From positions 558,001 through 622,000 of the forward strand of contig NZ_QOWJ01000001.1 in the NCBI RefSeq assembly GCF_003332885.2: a DNA stretch of 64,000 bases, in the 5' to 3' direction. Within the stretch, counting starts at the first letter, position 1. Every line of letters begins with the position of its first letter. The position numbers and the translations under genes are program-made. This stretch comes from Paracnuella aquatica. Lineage in GTDB: Bacteria > Bacteroidota > Bacteroidia > Chitinophagales > Chitinophagaceae. Shown here in pieces: positions 43,039-50,922 of the stretch. Under the pieces are notes generated by a model, which had not been told where the DNA came from, ran no database searches, and was given only the letters and a program-made list of their open reading frames with translations.

Positions 43039-44037
43039 ATGACAACTGAACAAATCGTATTGGCATCCAGACCAAAAGGTTTGCCGGTCGGTACCGACTT
43101 TCGGATGACGCAAGTTGAACTTCCGGAAATAAAGGCCGGGGAGCTATTGCTGAAGGGCCTGTACTATTCAGTTGACCCGTATATGCGCGGCCGTATGAAC
43201 GATGCAAAATCTTATGCTCCGCCTTTTGAAATTGACAAGCCAATTTATGGAGGCGTAGTGGCTAAAGTAATGGAGAGTAAATCCGATCAATATAAAGCCG
43301 GTGATCTGGTGGTGGGCAATTTTCCCTGGCAAAAAGACTTTATTGCAACGGAAAAGGAAGCCAGAAAAATAGATGCCACCCTGGCGCCTCCCAGTTACTA
43401 CCTCGGCGTACTGGGCATGACGGGATTAACGGCTTATTTTGGGTTGATGCATATCGGCAAGCCTAAAGCCGGCGAAACTGTAGTTGTTTCCGGGGCCGCA
43501 GGGGCGGTTGGAATCGTGGTCGGACAAATTGCTAAAATTCAGGGATGCCGGGTGGTGGGTATTGCCGGATCGGATGAGAAAACAAAACTATTGACCACTG
43601 AGTTTGGATTTGATGCTGCGATCAATTACAAAACTGCCTCCGATATGAATAAAGCCATTGCGGCGGCCTGTCCAAACGGCGTTGATGTTTACTTTGATAA
43701 TGTGGGCGGCGAAATTTCAGACGCGGTTATCAAGAATATAAACTTCCATGCAAGGATCCCATTGTGCGGACAGATTTCTTTATATAATGCTACGGAAGCA
43801 CCCATGGGGCCCCGGATACAACCGATCTTACTTACCCGTAGCGTATTGATGCAAGGTTTTATTGTCGGCAATTTTCAGGAACAATTTCCTGAAGGCATGC
43901 AACACCTGGCGCAATGGATCAGGAAAGGTAAATTGAAAACTACCGAGACGATTGAGCATGGCTTCGAAAATCTTCCAAATGCCCTGCTTGGATTGTTCAA
44001 AGGCGAAAACACAGGCAAAATGATCGTTGAGGCCTGA
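43039..44037 (+). CDS. Zinc-free NADP-dependent oxidoreductase (MDR, CurA/leukotriene-B4 DH type)
   Basis: 332 residues. The N-terminal KGLYYSVDPYMRGRM block and the nucleotide-binding VSGAAGAVGIVVGQIAK and GVDVYFDNVGG motifs are typical of the medium-chain reductases that reduce alkenal/one double bonds (YncB/CurA, PTGR). No zinc ligands are present. Function likely detoxification of reactive enones. It is followed after 69 bases by a DJ-1/PfpI protein in the same direction, consistent with a carbonyl-stress unit. Confidence 0.92.
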   Translation: MTTEQIVLASRPKGLPVGTDFRMTQVELPEIKAGELLLKGLYYSVDPYMRGRMNDAKSYAPPFEIDKPIYGGVVAKVMESKSDQYKAGDLVVGNFPWQKDFIATEKEARKIDATLAPPSYYLGVLGMTGLTAYFGLMHIGKPKAGETVVVSGAAGAVGIVVGQIAKIQGCRVVGIAGSDEKTKLLTTEFGFDAAINYKTASDMNKAIAAACPNGVDVYFDNVGGEISDAVIKNINFHARIPLCGQISLYNATEAPMGPRIQPILLTRSVLMQGFIVGNFQEQFPEGMQHLAQWIRKGKLKTTETIEHGFENLPNALLGLFKGENTGKMIVEA

Positions 44038-44106
44038 CCGCATTTTCCCTAAAACAGTTTTCAAAATATTGCAAACAGCTTTATTGTTCACTTTAAAATC
44101 AAGATC

Positions 44107-44805
44107 ATGAAAGTATTATTTGTACTGACCTCACATAGCGAGTTAGGCAACACCGGCAAGAAGACCGGATTTTGGGTAGAGGAATTTGCTGCCCCTTATT
44201 ATGTAATGGCAGATGCGGGTGCCGACATTACCATTGGATCGCCCAAGGGCGGCCAGCCTCCCATCGATCCTAAAAGCGAAGCACCGGATGCGCAAACAGC
44301 AGCTACGAAACGGTACTATGCAGATGCGGCATTGAAAGAAAAAATGGCCAACACAAAAAAACTTGCAGATGTGAACGCGGCCGACTTTGATGCTGTATTT
44401 TATCCTGGTGGGCATGGGCCTATGTGGGACCTTTATGAGGACAAAAATTCGATTGCATTGATACAAAACTTTTGGTCGGCTGGCAAACCTGTGGCAGCAG
44501 TGTGCCATGCGCCATCTGCCTTGTTGAATGTGAAAGACGAAAATGATGAGCCGTTGGTGAAAGGAAAAAAGGTAACCGGATTTACCAACACAGAAGAAGA
44601 AGGCGTGCAATTGACCGACGTGGTGCCCTACCTGCTGGAAGATGAATTGAAGGCAAGGGGCGGCCACTATTCCAAAGGCAGCGATTGGGGTCCTTATGTA
44701 GTAGAAGACAGTATGCTCATCACCGGGCAAAATCCGGCCAGCAGCGAAGAGGCAGCGGAAAGATTATTGGCTTTACTTAAGAAAAATACAGCGCCAGGTA
44801 ATTAG
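44107..44805 (+). CDS. DJ-1/PfpI (Hsp31-like) class I glutamine amidotransferase-fold protein
   Basis: 232 residues. The nucleophile elbow AVCHAPSALL with its Cys near residue 138, the FYPGGHGPMWDL block near 98 and the early Glu (WVEEFAAPYY) match Hsp31/YhbO-type glyoxalase III or deglycase proteins. No signal peptide. Neighbour of an enone reductase, so it may detoxify methylglyoxal or similar aldehydes. Several activities have been claimed for the family and I cannot choose between them. Confidence 0.9.
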   Translation: MKVLFVLTSHSELGNTGKKTGFWVEEFAAPYYVMADAGADITIGSPKGGQPPIDPKSEAPDAQTAATKRYYADAALKEKMANTKKLADVNAADFDAVFYPGGHGPMWDLYEDKNSIALIQNFWSAGKPVAAVCHAPSALLNVKDENDEPLVKGKKVTGFTNTEEEGVQLTDVVPYLLEDELKARGGHYSKGSDWGPYVVEDSMLITGQNPASSEEAAERLLALLKKNTAPGN

Positions 44806-44820
44806 TTACGCATGATTCAG

Positions 44821-44868
44821 CAAAATGCACCAGCGATAGAATAAATCGTTGCTGGTGCACTTTGTTTT
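44821..44868 (+). terminator. Terminator after the DJ-1-like gene
   Basis: GCACCAGC / GCTGGTGC stem (with paired A/T flanks and a small bulge) followed by TTTGTTTTT. It could also serve the converging efflux operon ending at 44904. Confidence 0.7.
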
Positions 44869-44903
44869 TAGCGTGAATATGTAAAGGGCGGTGCAAACGG
44901 TTA

Positions 44904-46073
44904 TTAATTCACCAGCGCAGCCTGCTTTCGTTGCCTGTAAATTTTTACCTGTAACAAAATTGTCATCAGCAAAAAACAAAAGCAGCTGATCCAAATCAGC
45001 GCCATTAACTGCGTATGAATATCTGCCACGGTTCCGCGGTAAATAGCAATGCGCCGGAAGGCCTGCAGGAAATGCGTCAACGGTAACAAATTGGAAAACT
45101 GCTGTATGAGCCGGGGCATGGCTTCTATCGGCCATGTGTAACCGCTAAGTAAGAAGGAAGGCGTGGCCAGCACCATCAGCAATTCGGTGGCTTTTAACTG
45201 GCTGGGTATGGCCAGCGAAAACAACATGCCAATAAACATGCAGGCCAGTGTAAATATGCTTACCAGCAAAACCATTGGCCAGGTAAATACCGGGATAGCG
45301 ATGCCAAATAATGGATAAAAGCTGCCCACAATCAGCCACATTACAATACTAAGTAAAACAAAGGGTAAAGCTTTTAGCACAATATGGTACAGCGACCATT
45401 GGCTGGCAGCTGCCAGCTTGTTGAAATATCCATCCTCAAAATCACGGGCAAATACAAGCGCCAATCCTAAAAACAACACCTGCTGCATGATCGTGCCTAG
45501 AATTCCCGGCATCATCAGCTCCATATAATTGGATGCGGGATTGTACATCCTGTTGTAATTTACTCTGAACGGCTCGTATCGCTGCGCAGCAGTAGCCGGG
45601 TCGGCACCGGCTTTTTTCAGGCCTTCAATTTCAACGCCTGCACTGATGGTGCCCAATACGGTTTGTATGGCCCGTGTGGCAAAATTGGCCGGCACCAGGT
45701 TGGCCAGGTTAATATCCACCTGCACTTCCGGATACCGCTTTTGCAGCACGGCCGCTTCAAAGCCATCGGGAATGGTAAGAATGGCTACGTATTCTTTGGA
45801 GGGCATTTCTTCGGCAATATTATCCGGTGCATATTGCACCTTCGTTACCAGCAATGCCTCGTTGTCGCCAAGGGCATCGATGATTTTGCCTGATAGTGGC
45901 GAGTTGTCTTCATCAATCACCACAACAGGCATATCGGTAAGCTTGCCTTTTTTATACACGTTGGCAAACATGACGCCGTAAAGGATCGGTGCGCCAAAGA
46001 AAATGGCTACCAGCACACTGTTTGAAAAGATGCGTCGGAACTCCACGCCCAGTAAACGAATAAATTGTTTCAT
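44904..46073 (-). CDS. ABC-2 type transporter permease of an efflux operon
   Basis: 389 residues from ATG 46073. An N-terminal membrane helix (VLVAIFFGAPILYGVMFA), a large periplasmic domain (about 40-180) and five more helices in the C-terminal half, including MMPGILGTIMQQVLFLGLALVFARD and LLSGYTWPIEAMP, match the ABC-2/YhhJ-RbbA-type permease. There is no ATP-binding domain in this protein and none in the neighbours, so a partner ATPase must be encoded elsewhere, or the permease works with an unknown energy source. It is the last gene of the TolC-HlyD-permease operon. Confidence 0.88.
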   Translation of the reverse strand: MKQFIRLLGVEFRRIFSNSVLVAIFFGAPILYGVMFANVYKKGKLTDMPVVVIDEDNSPLSGKIIDALGDNEALLVTKVQYAPDNIAEEMPSKEYVAILTIPDGFEAAVLQKRYPEVQVDINLANLVPANFATRAIQTVLGTISAGVEIEGLKKAGADPATAAQRYEPFRVNYNRMYNPASNYMELMMPGILGTIMQQVLFLGLALVFARDFEDGYFNKLAAASQWSLYHIVLKALPFVLLSIVMWLIVGSFYPLFGIAIPVFTWPMVLLVSIFTLACMFIGMLFSLAIPSQLKATELLMVLATPSFLLSGYTWPIEAMPRLIQQFSNLLPLTHFLQAFRRIAIYRGTVADIHTQLMALIWISCFCFLLMTILLQVKIYRQRKQAALVN

Positions 46074-46122
46074 TCCGGAATTGTTTATAATCAAAGCCAG
46101 CTTATGTAATTGGCTATGTCGT

Positions 46123-47100
46123 TTATTGTTTTTGATCGAGTAACACGGTAGCGTTTGTATATAATCCGGATGCATCTTCTATATTCAGGGGTACTACCTT
46201 CAATTCAAAAATGCTTTCTCCCAGTTTATAGTTAGGTGATGTGCTGGTGTTTTCTGCATACTTCGGCAGTTGTCGTACACTCGCTACTTTGGCTGCAATA
46301 GTTTTATCCGTAAAAGGCACTTTAACCGTAACTTGCTGGTTCAACCCGAACGCATTAATCTTTGATTCACTCACCGTAAAACGGAAGTATGTGGTGCCGG
46401 TTTGAAACCCGTTGAAAATGGTGTAGCCCGGCGTAGCCAGCTCCCCTTGTTTCAAAGCGATGCTTTCAATTACCATATCGGCGGGAGCAGTGATATAACG
46501 TTCTTTCTCTGCCTGCAACAATTCGTTTTTAGCGCCAGAAGCCCGTTGTACCTGTCCGCGGGCTGCCTGGATATTTTCGGGTCGTGCACCTTTTTGCACT
46601 TCCCTCTTTTTTGCTTGCAGTGCCCGAACCTGGGCCTGCGCTGCCCTGTACTTGCTGCGCACCTCATCAAACTGTTGTGCGGAAATTAGCGAGTCGGCGT
46701 ACATGTTGCTCATGCGCTGGTAGGACTCTTTGGCAAATTGCAGCTGTGCATCGGCTGCGTCAATTTGCCCTTGCACCTGCGCCACCTGGTCGGCGGTGGC
46801 ACCATTCAGCGCAAGGTTCAACTGGCCCTGTGCGCTTTCGATGGCACCGTCGGCCTGCTCCAGTTTGGCGCCAATCTCCGGCACGTCCAGCACAGCCAGT
46901 GTATCGCCTTTCTGTACGGATTGTCCTTCGCTGACATTGATCTGCAAAATGCGGCCGGCAACTTTGGGCACCACCGATACTGTTTCCTGTTTTACTTTTC
47001 CCTGGTTTTCGATGCTGCCGTTGGTGGCAGTTTTTTGATCACTACATGACATGAGCAACAAAAGCGGAAAGGCAGCCATGAGTCGAGAACTGTATTTCAT
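46123..47100 (-). CDS. HlyD-family membrane fusion lipoprotein
   Basis: 325 residues from ATG 47100; a TTG two codons upstream is less likely. The lipoprotein signal ends LLLLMSC (Cys19), so it is anchored by lipid to the inner membrane. The body has the split biotinyl-lipoyl domain (VVPKVAGRILQINVSEGQSVQKGDTLAVLD and ITAPADMVIESIALKQGE) around a long alpha-helical hairpin (about 75-190), followed by beta-barrel domains. It connects the permease to the TolC channel of the same operon. Confidence 0.92.
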   Translation of the reverse strand: MKYSSRLMAAFPLLLLMSCSDQKTATNGSIENQGKVKQETVSVVPKVAGRILQINVSEGQSVQKGDTLAVLDVPEIGAKLEQADGAIESAQGQLNLALNGATADQVAQVQGQIDAADAQLQFAKESYQRMSNMYADSLISAQQFDEVRSKYRAAQAQVRALQAKKREVQKGARPENIQAARGQVQRASGAKNELLQAEKERYITAPADMVIESIALKQGELATPGYTIFNGFQTGTTYFRFTVSESKINAFGLNQQVTVKVPFTDKTIAAKVASVRQLPKYAENTSTSPNYKLGESIFELKVVPLNIEDASGLYTNATVLLDQKQ

Positions 47101-47113
47101 GATCAATCAAGTT

Positions 47114-48478
47114 TTAAAAATTTTCCAACAAGGTTCCATTTACATGGAGCAACTGCAAGCTGGCCCGGCGCTGTTCGTAATAAGCCTGCTGCAGATCAAA
47201 TCGGGCTTTTTCAAGGTCGTTCAGCGCATTCAGCAATTCAGTTATGGTCGTAAGCCCGTTTTTGTATTGCTTAGAAACAAATTCGAGCGACTCATCCGAC
47301 AGCGCCACCTGTGCCTTCAACATGGTAATACGCTGGTTGGCCGTACGTAATTCATGCCCGGCTTTTGCTTTTCCCAATTGAATAAGGTCTTCTGCGCTTT
47401 GTTTTTGCACTTCAAAAGCATGGCGATCAAGTGCTACTTTACGTGCATTATTGCGTGCCGTAAAGCCATCGAACAGGCTCCATTGCAAACGTAAACCTGC
47501 GTACCACCTGGGGTCAAGAAGTGACAGGTCTTGTTTGCGAAATTCGTATTGGGCAAAAGCGGCCACCTTGGGAATGTATTCACTTCGTTCCGCCTTTTCC
47601 TTATAGTGGGTAGCCGCAATGGCTTCGTTGAGCGACTTGATTTCGGAGCGTTCCGCTACGGCCGTATCGTTGGCGAGCAGCATGGGCTGCAACCTTGGCT
47701 GCAGACCATTTAGTGTAGTAAATTCAATGCCGGTAAGCTGGTGCAAACGTTCCACCAGTGTAAGGCGGTTACCATCGTTTTCTATAATACGTAGTTGCAG
47801 TTTTTGTTGGGCCAGTTCAATTTTCTTCCGTTCTATCGGGGTGGCCAAACCGTTTTTGATAGCGCCTTCGACAAACCTACGTTGCTGATCAAGCAACGCA
47901 TCGGAGCTTTTGATTACGCTGTCCGATGCATAAAGCAAGGCCAGCTTGTCGTAGAGGTCTGCGATATCCAGCAGCAATCCTGCCTGCTTTTTTTCATTGC
48001 CGTAAGCCAGCGCTTTTTGCTGGTGCTGGTACGCCCTGATACCGTTCTCTATTTTGAAGCCACTGAACAATACCCACTGCATGTTGCCCGTAATTTTAAA
48101 AATATCCTTCTGCTGAATAGCTGGTACGGGTTGCAGCTTTACCGAAGGCGGTAACTGGCTGTTGAAAGGAAGGCCCGCTCCTTCTTTTATCAACAGGCGC
48201 TGTGTACCCAACAGGAGCGACTGCATATCCTGCGGAAAAAGAATATCATCATTCAAGCGGGTGTAGGTTGCATTTGCCGATAACCGGGGCAGATAGTTAT
48301 AGCGGGTCGTTTGTTCTTCAATTTTTGCCTGCTGCACCCGGATGTTGTTCAATTGAATGGTGTCACTTTTGCCGTAGGCCATGTGTACGAGATGGCGAAG
48401 TGCCTCATCAAACTGTTGGGCCTGCGACAAAGTGCTGAGCAACACCAATAACCCGGTTAGAATTTTTTTGCGCTTCAT
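47114..48478 (-). CDS. TolC-family outer membrane efflux channel
   Basis: 454 residues with a signal peptide (MKRKKILTGLLVLLSTLSQAQ). Two internally similar halves of long amphipathic helices with periodic Leu/Gln/Ala (ALRHLVHMAYGKSDTIQLN, FVEGAIKNGLATPIERKKIELAQQKLQ; LEFVSKQYKNGLTTITELLNAL, KARFDLQQAYYEQRRASLQLL) identify an OEP/TolC protein. The final LHVNGTL segment is typical of Bacteroidota members. It is the first gene of the operon, which runs leftward from the intergenic region shared with the AraC regulator. Confidence 0.93.
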   Translation of the reverse strand: MKRKKILTGLLVLLSTLSQAQQFDEALRHLVHMAYGKSDTIQLNNIRVQQAKIEEQTTRYNYLPRLSANATYTRLNDDILFPQDMQSLLLGTQRLLIKEGAGLPFNSQLPPSVKLQPVPAIQQKDIFKITGNMQWVLFSGFKIENGIRAYQHQQKALAYGNEKKQAGLLLDIADLYDKLALLYASDSVIKSSDALLDQQRRFVEGAIKNGLATPIERKKIELAQQKLQLRIIENDGNRLTLVERLHQLTGIEFTTLNGLQPRLQPMLLANDTAVAERSEIKSLNEAIAATHYKEKAERSEYIPKVAAFAQYEFRKQDLSLLDPRWYAGLRLQWSLFDGFTARNNARKVALDRHAFEVQKQSAEDLIQLGKAKAGHELRTANQRITMLKAQVALSDESLEFVSKQYKNGLTTITELLNALNDLEKARFDLQQAYYEQRRASLQLLHVNGTLLENF

Positions 48479-48681
48479 GTTTATTCTTTAATGATTAAGA
48501 ATGTAAACAGGTACAAAATTGATATTCTAGCTGGCCGTTATTTCGTCTGTTCTTCGGGTAGGTTGGTCAAAATGAGAACAAAAAGGAATCGAGGGTAAGG
48601 ATCAATAGGAATGATGGGTGAGAACAGCCAGGGTATTCGTGGCCTAACAACTGAACCCGCAAAGCGTTCACTACACGTTCG

Positions 48682-48689
48682 TATTTTTG
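48682..48689 (+). promoter_or_regulatory. -7 element directly before the AraC-type gene
   Basis: TATTTTTG matches TAnnTTTG exactly and ends three bases before ATG 48693. If used, transcription would begin at or just after the start codon, so the mRNA would be leaderless or the true start lies slightly downstream. Confidence 0.4.
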
Positions 48690-48692
48690 GGT

Positions 48693-49583
48693 ATGTCGCT
48701 GCCAAAGCTTACCGATATCACGATTGCGCACCTCAAAGAAGTTTACCAATTTGAATGGAGCACCCATGATTTTTTGGTATCCGACGAACAACATTACCTC
48801 CGTATGCACGATGTGCCCATGCACGTGGATGGTTACCTGATTGGCATCTGCACGCAGGGAAACATAAAGATGGAGATTAACTTAACGGTGTATGAAGGTG
48901 GCGCCCATTCCATGATCATTACCACGCCGCACCCGGTACTGAAAGTGCTGGAAACCAGTGCGGATTTTCGCTGCCGTTTTATTGTTTTCTCCCCTCGTTT
49001 CCTCACGGCTAATTATATCAACCCGCATGTGTTGGACAGGTTCCAGTTTGCTAGGGTGGCTGCCGTACCAGTAGTACACCTCCAACCCGCCGAAGCGATG
49101 CAGTTGCAGACACTGTTTATCTATATCTGGCAACGCTTTCAGGAAACGACGCACCCCTTTCGCAAAGAAATTACAGGCAACCTGCTGATGGCGTTGCTGC
49201 ACGATTTTGAAGGGGCGTACCAATTGCATTTTCAACAGGTGCAAAAAAAGCAAAGCCGCAAAGAGGAGCTCAACACCAAATTTCACGAGCTCCTGTTCCG
49301 TCATTTCAGGCAGGAACACGGTGTGCGGTTTTATGCCGGCAAACTATACGTAACCCCTAAATATTTATCTGAAACGGTAAAAGGAACAACTGGCCGAACG
49401 GCCAGCGAATGGATAGATGCGGCCCTTGCTGTGGAAGCACAGGCCCTGTTGCAAAATCCGGACTTATCGGTGCAACAGGTGGCCAATGAACTCAGCTTTC
49501 CGGACCAGTCATCGTTTGGCAAGTTTTTCAAAAAGCAGGTGGGTATTTCCCCTTCTGACTACCGGAGGGGCGTGCCGGTGTAG
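48693..49583 (+). CDS. AraC-family transcriptional regulator
   Basis: 296 residues from ATG 48693. A sensor half with cupin-like strands (GYLIGICTQGNIKMEINLT, GGAHSMIITTPHPVLKVLE) is followed by the twin helix-turn-helix DNA-binding domain at about 200-293: RFYAGKLYVTPKYLSETVK, the TASEWIDAAL connector, VQQVANELSFPDQSSFGKFF and the terminal GISPSDYRR, the family signature. It is divergent from the TolC-HlyD-permease operon across 214 bases, so it probably controls that operon in response to a small molecule. Confidence 0.93.
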   Translation: MSLPKLTDITIAHLKEVYQFEWSTHDFLVSDEQHYLRMHDVPMHVDGYLIGICTQGNIKMEINLTVYEGGAHSMIITTPHPVLKVLETSADFRCRFIVFSPRFLTANYINPHVLDRFQFARVAAVPVVHLQPAEAMQLQTLFIYIWQRFQETTHPFRKEITGNLLMALLHDFEGAYQLHFQQVQKKQSRKEELNTKFHELLFRHFRQEHGVRFYAGKLYVTPKYLSETVKGTTGRTASEWIDAALAVEAQALLQNPDLSVQQVANELSFPDQSSFGKFFKKQVGISPSDYRRGVPV

Positions 49584-49955
49584 ACAAGCGCAGCGAGAAT
49601 CCCGAATTAAATTGCAAAACCAGCACTTAACTTCTGTAATCTTTTTGCCATTTCCGAATGAGGCAGGCTTTCTTTCCTGCACAAGACATGTTTTTAAAGC
49701 AAATTTCCAATAACCAATAAACGGCCATCTCGAACCCATGAAGTGAACGCATTCGTAAGGTGTATTGGGATGCCAAACTTAAGTTTGGCCGAAGTGAAAT
49801 CAGGGTCAATCAGTTTTATCTCGGTTTGTCACGGTGCGGCGGCAAGCGGGGCATTAGATGCATTGATCGATAACGGAAACTTGAAACAAAAGGATGGCCT
49901 CGCTTTTTATTATACCATTTCATTTGTACAACAAGCTTTGCACCGAAGGCTGTAT
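49584..49955. other. Gene-free stretch with a palindrome
   Basis: No credible gene is found in this 372-base region between the AraC gene and the serine tRNA. Its only clear structure is the 18-bp palindrome at 49772-49789, listed separately. A rightward frame of 96 codons (49743-50033) runs into the antisense of the tRNA and is not a gene. Confidence 0.6.
49772..49789. repeat. Perfect 18-bp palindrome
   Basis: GCCAAACTTAAGTTTGGC reads identically on both strands. The flanking bases (GAT before, CGAAG after) resemble the arms of the larger palindromic repeat at 50758-50876, so it may be a degenerate copy of a dispersed element; a regulator site is the alternative. Confidence 0.6.
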
Positions 49956-49994
49956 AACAAAACAGGCCCCGATCGAATCGGGGCCTGTTTTGTT
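49956..49994. terminator. Terminator for the tRNA-Ser gene (read leftward)
   Basis: Perfect 18-bp stem (49956-49973 and 49977-49994) with a CGA loop, GC-rich at its tip and A/T at its base. It lies five bases beyond the 3' end of the tRNA at 49999. Confidence 0.85.
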
Positions 49995-49995
49995 T

Positions 49996-50083
<88 letters not shown>

Positions 50084-50205
50084 GGCGCGAAAATAGGAGA
50101 ACCGCGCCTGATGACAAAAATTTTTCACTGCAGTTTTTAAACTTTGTTGTGCCGCACTGCTTAATGTCGTAAATTCCAAATCACAATACCTAAATTTTAT
50201 TCAGT

Positions 50206-50640
50206 ATGAGAAGCGTTGCCCAAATATTACGGCGTAAAGGCAGTACTACAACAGCAGTTGGCCCACAAACTTCGGTGCTGGAGGCGCTCCGCATTATGGC
50301 AGAACAAAACATCGGGTCGGTAATGGTAATTGAGCACAACCAGTTATTGGGCATTATGACGGAACGCGACTATTCGCGTAAAGTGATTTTGAATGGAAAG
50401 TCGTCAACCGATACGCTGGTGGAAGAAATTATGTCGACCAGTTTTCCAGCGGTTTCGCCCCGCGATTCGATTGAGCATTGCATGCAACTGATGTCGGATT
50501 TGAATATCCGCTACCTGCCGGTATATGATGGCGGCGAATTGTGCGGCATTGTTTCGATGAACGATGTGGTAAGAGAAACGATTTCGGCGCAGGCTGAAAC
50601 CATTTCGTCATTGAAAGATTATATGCACTCTGGAAGATAA
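50206..50640 (+). CDS. Two-CBS-domain protein
   Basis: 144 residues that are essentially a CBS pair: the first module includes SVLEALRIMAEQNIGSVMVIEHNQLLGIMTERDY, the second SPRDSIEHCMQLMSDLNIRYLPVYDGGELCGIVSMNDVV. Such stand-alone CBS proteins bind adenine nucleotides or ligands and regulate partners. No other domain and no membrane helix. A possible promoter (TTG at 50147-50149, then TAAATTCC at 50170-50177) lies upstream. Ends before a strong hairpin. Partner unknown. Confidence 0.9.
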   Translation: MRSVAQILRRKGSTTTAVGPQTSVLEALRIMAEQNIGSVMVIEHNQLLGIMTERDYSRKVILNGKSSTDTLVEEIMSTSFPAVSPRDSIEHCMQLMSDLNIRYLPVYDGGELCGIVSMNDVVRETISAQAETISSLKDYMHSGR

Positions 50641-50655
50641 TAGCAACTGTTTTAA

Positions 50656-50700
50656 TAAAAGAAAAGGACCTGCACATGATCTGCAGGTCCTTTTCTTTTA
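50656..50700 (+). terminator. Strong terminator after the CBS gene
   Basis: Perfect 19-bp stem (50656-50674 and 50682-50700), 7-nt loop, with TTTTCTTTTA on the right arm. Confidence 0.9.
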
Positions 50701-50757
50701 TGGCGTAAAGTGATTGTAGTTGATGCTAAAAATGAATGCCCTATTTCGAGGATACCG

Positions 50758-50876
50758 TGTCATGCCGAACTCCTTTCGGCATCTCCTTCCGGACAAGTGA
50801 TCTTGACAAAAGGTTAACGCTTATTCGTTTCGTCCCCTAAAAACTTAGGAGATGCCAAAACAAATGCGGCATGACA
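50758..50876. repeat. Large palindromic dispersed-repeat-like element
   Basis: Two 30-base arms (50758-50787 and 50847-50876) are inverted relative to each other; the outer ten bases (TGTCATGCCG/CGGCATGACA) and inner ten (GGCATCTCCT/AGGAGATGCC) match perfectly, with a diverged middle. Each arm also contains its own GCCG...CGGC hairpin. The 59 bases between them show no gene. This layout is typical of REP-like miniature elements common in Bacteroidota intergenic DNA, and an origin in a mobile element is plausible. Confidence 0.8.
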
Positions 50877-50922
50877 ACCCTTAAAATCGAGAAGCCTTTC
50901 AATTTAAAAAATCGCGATGCCG

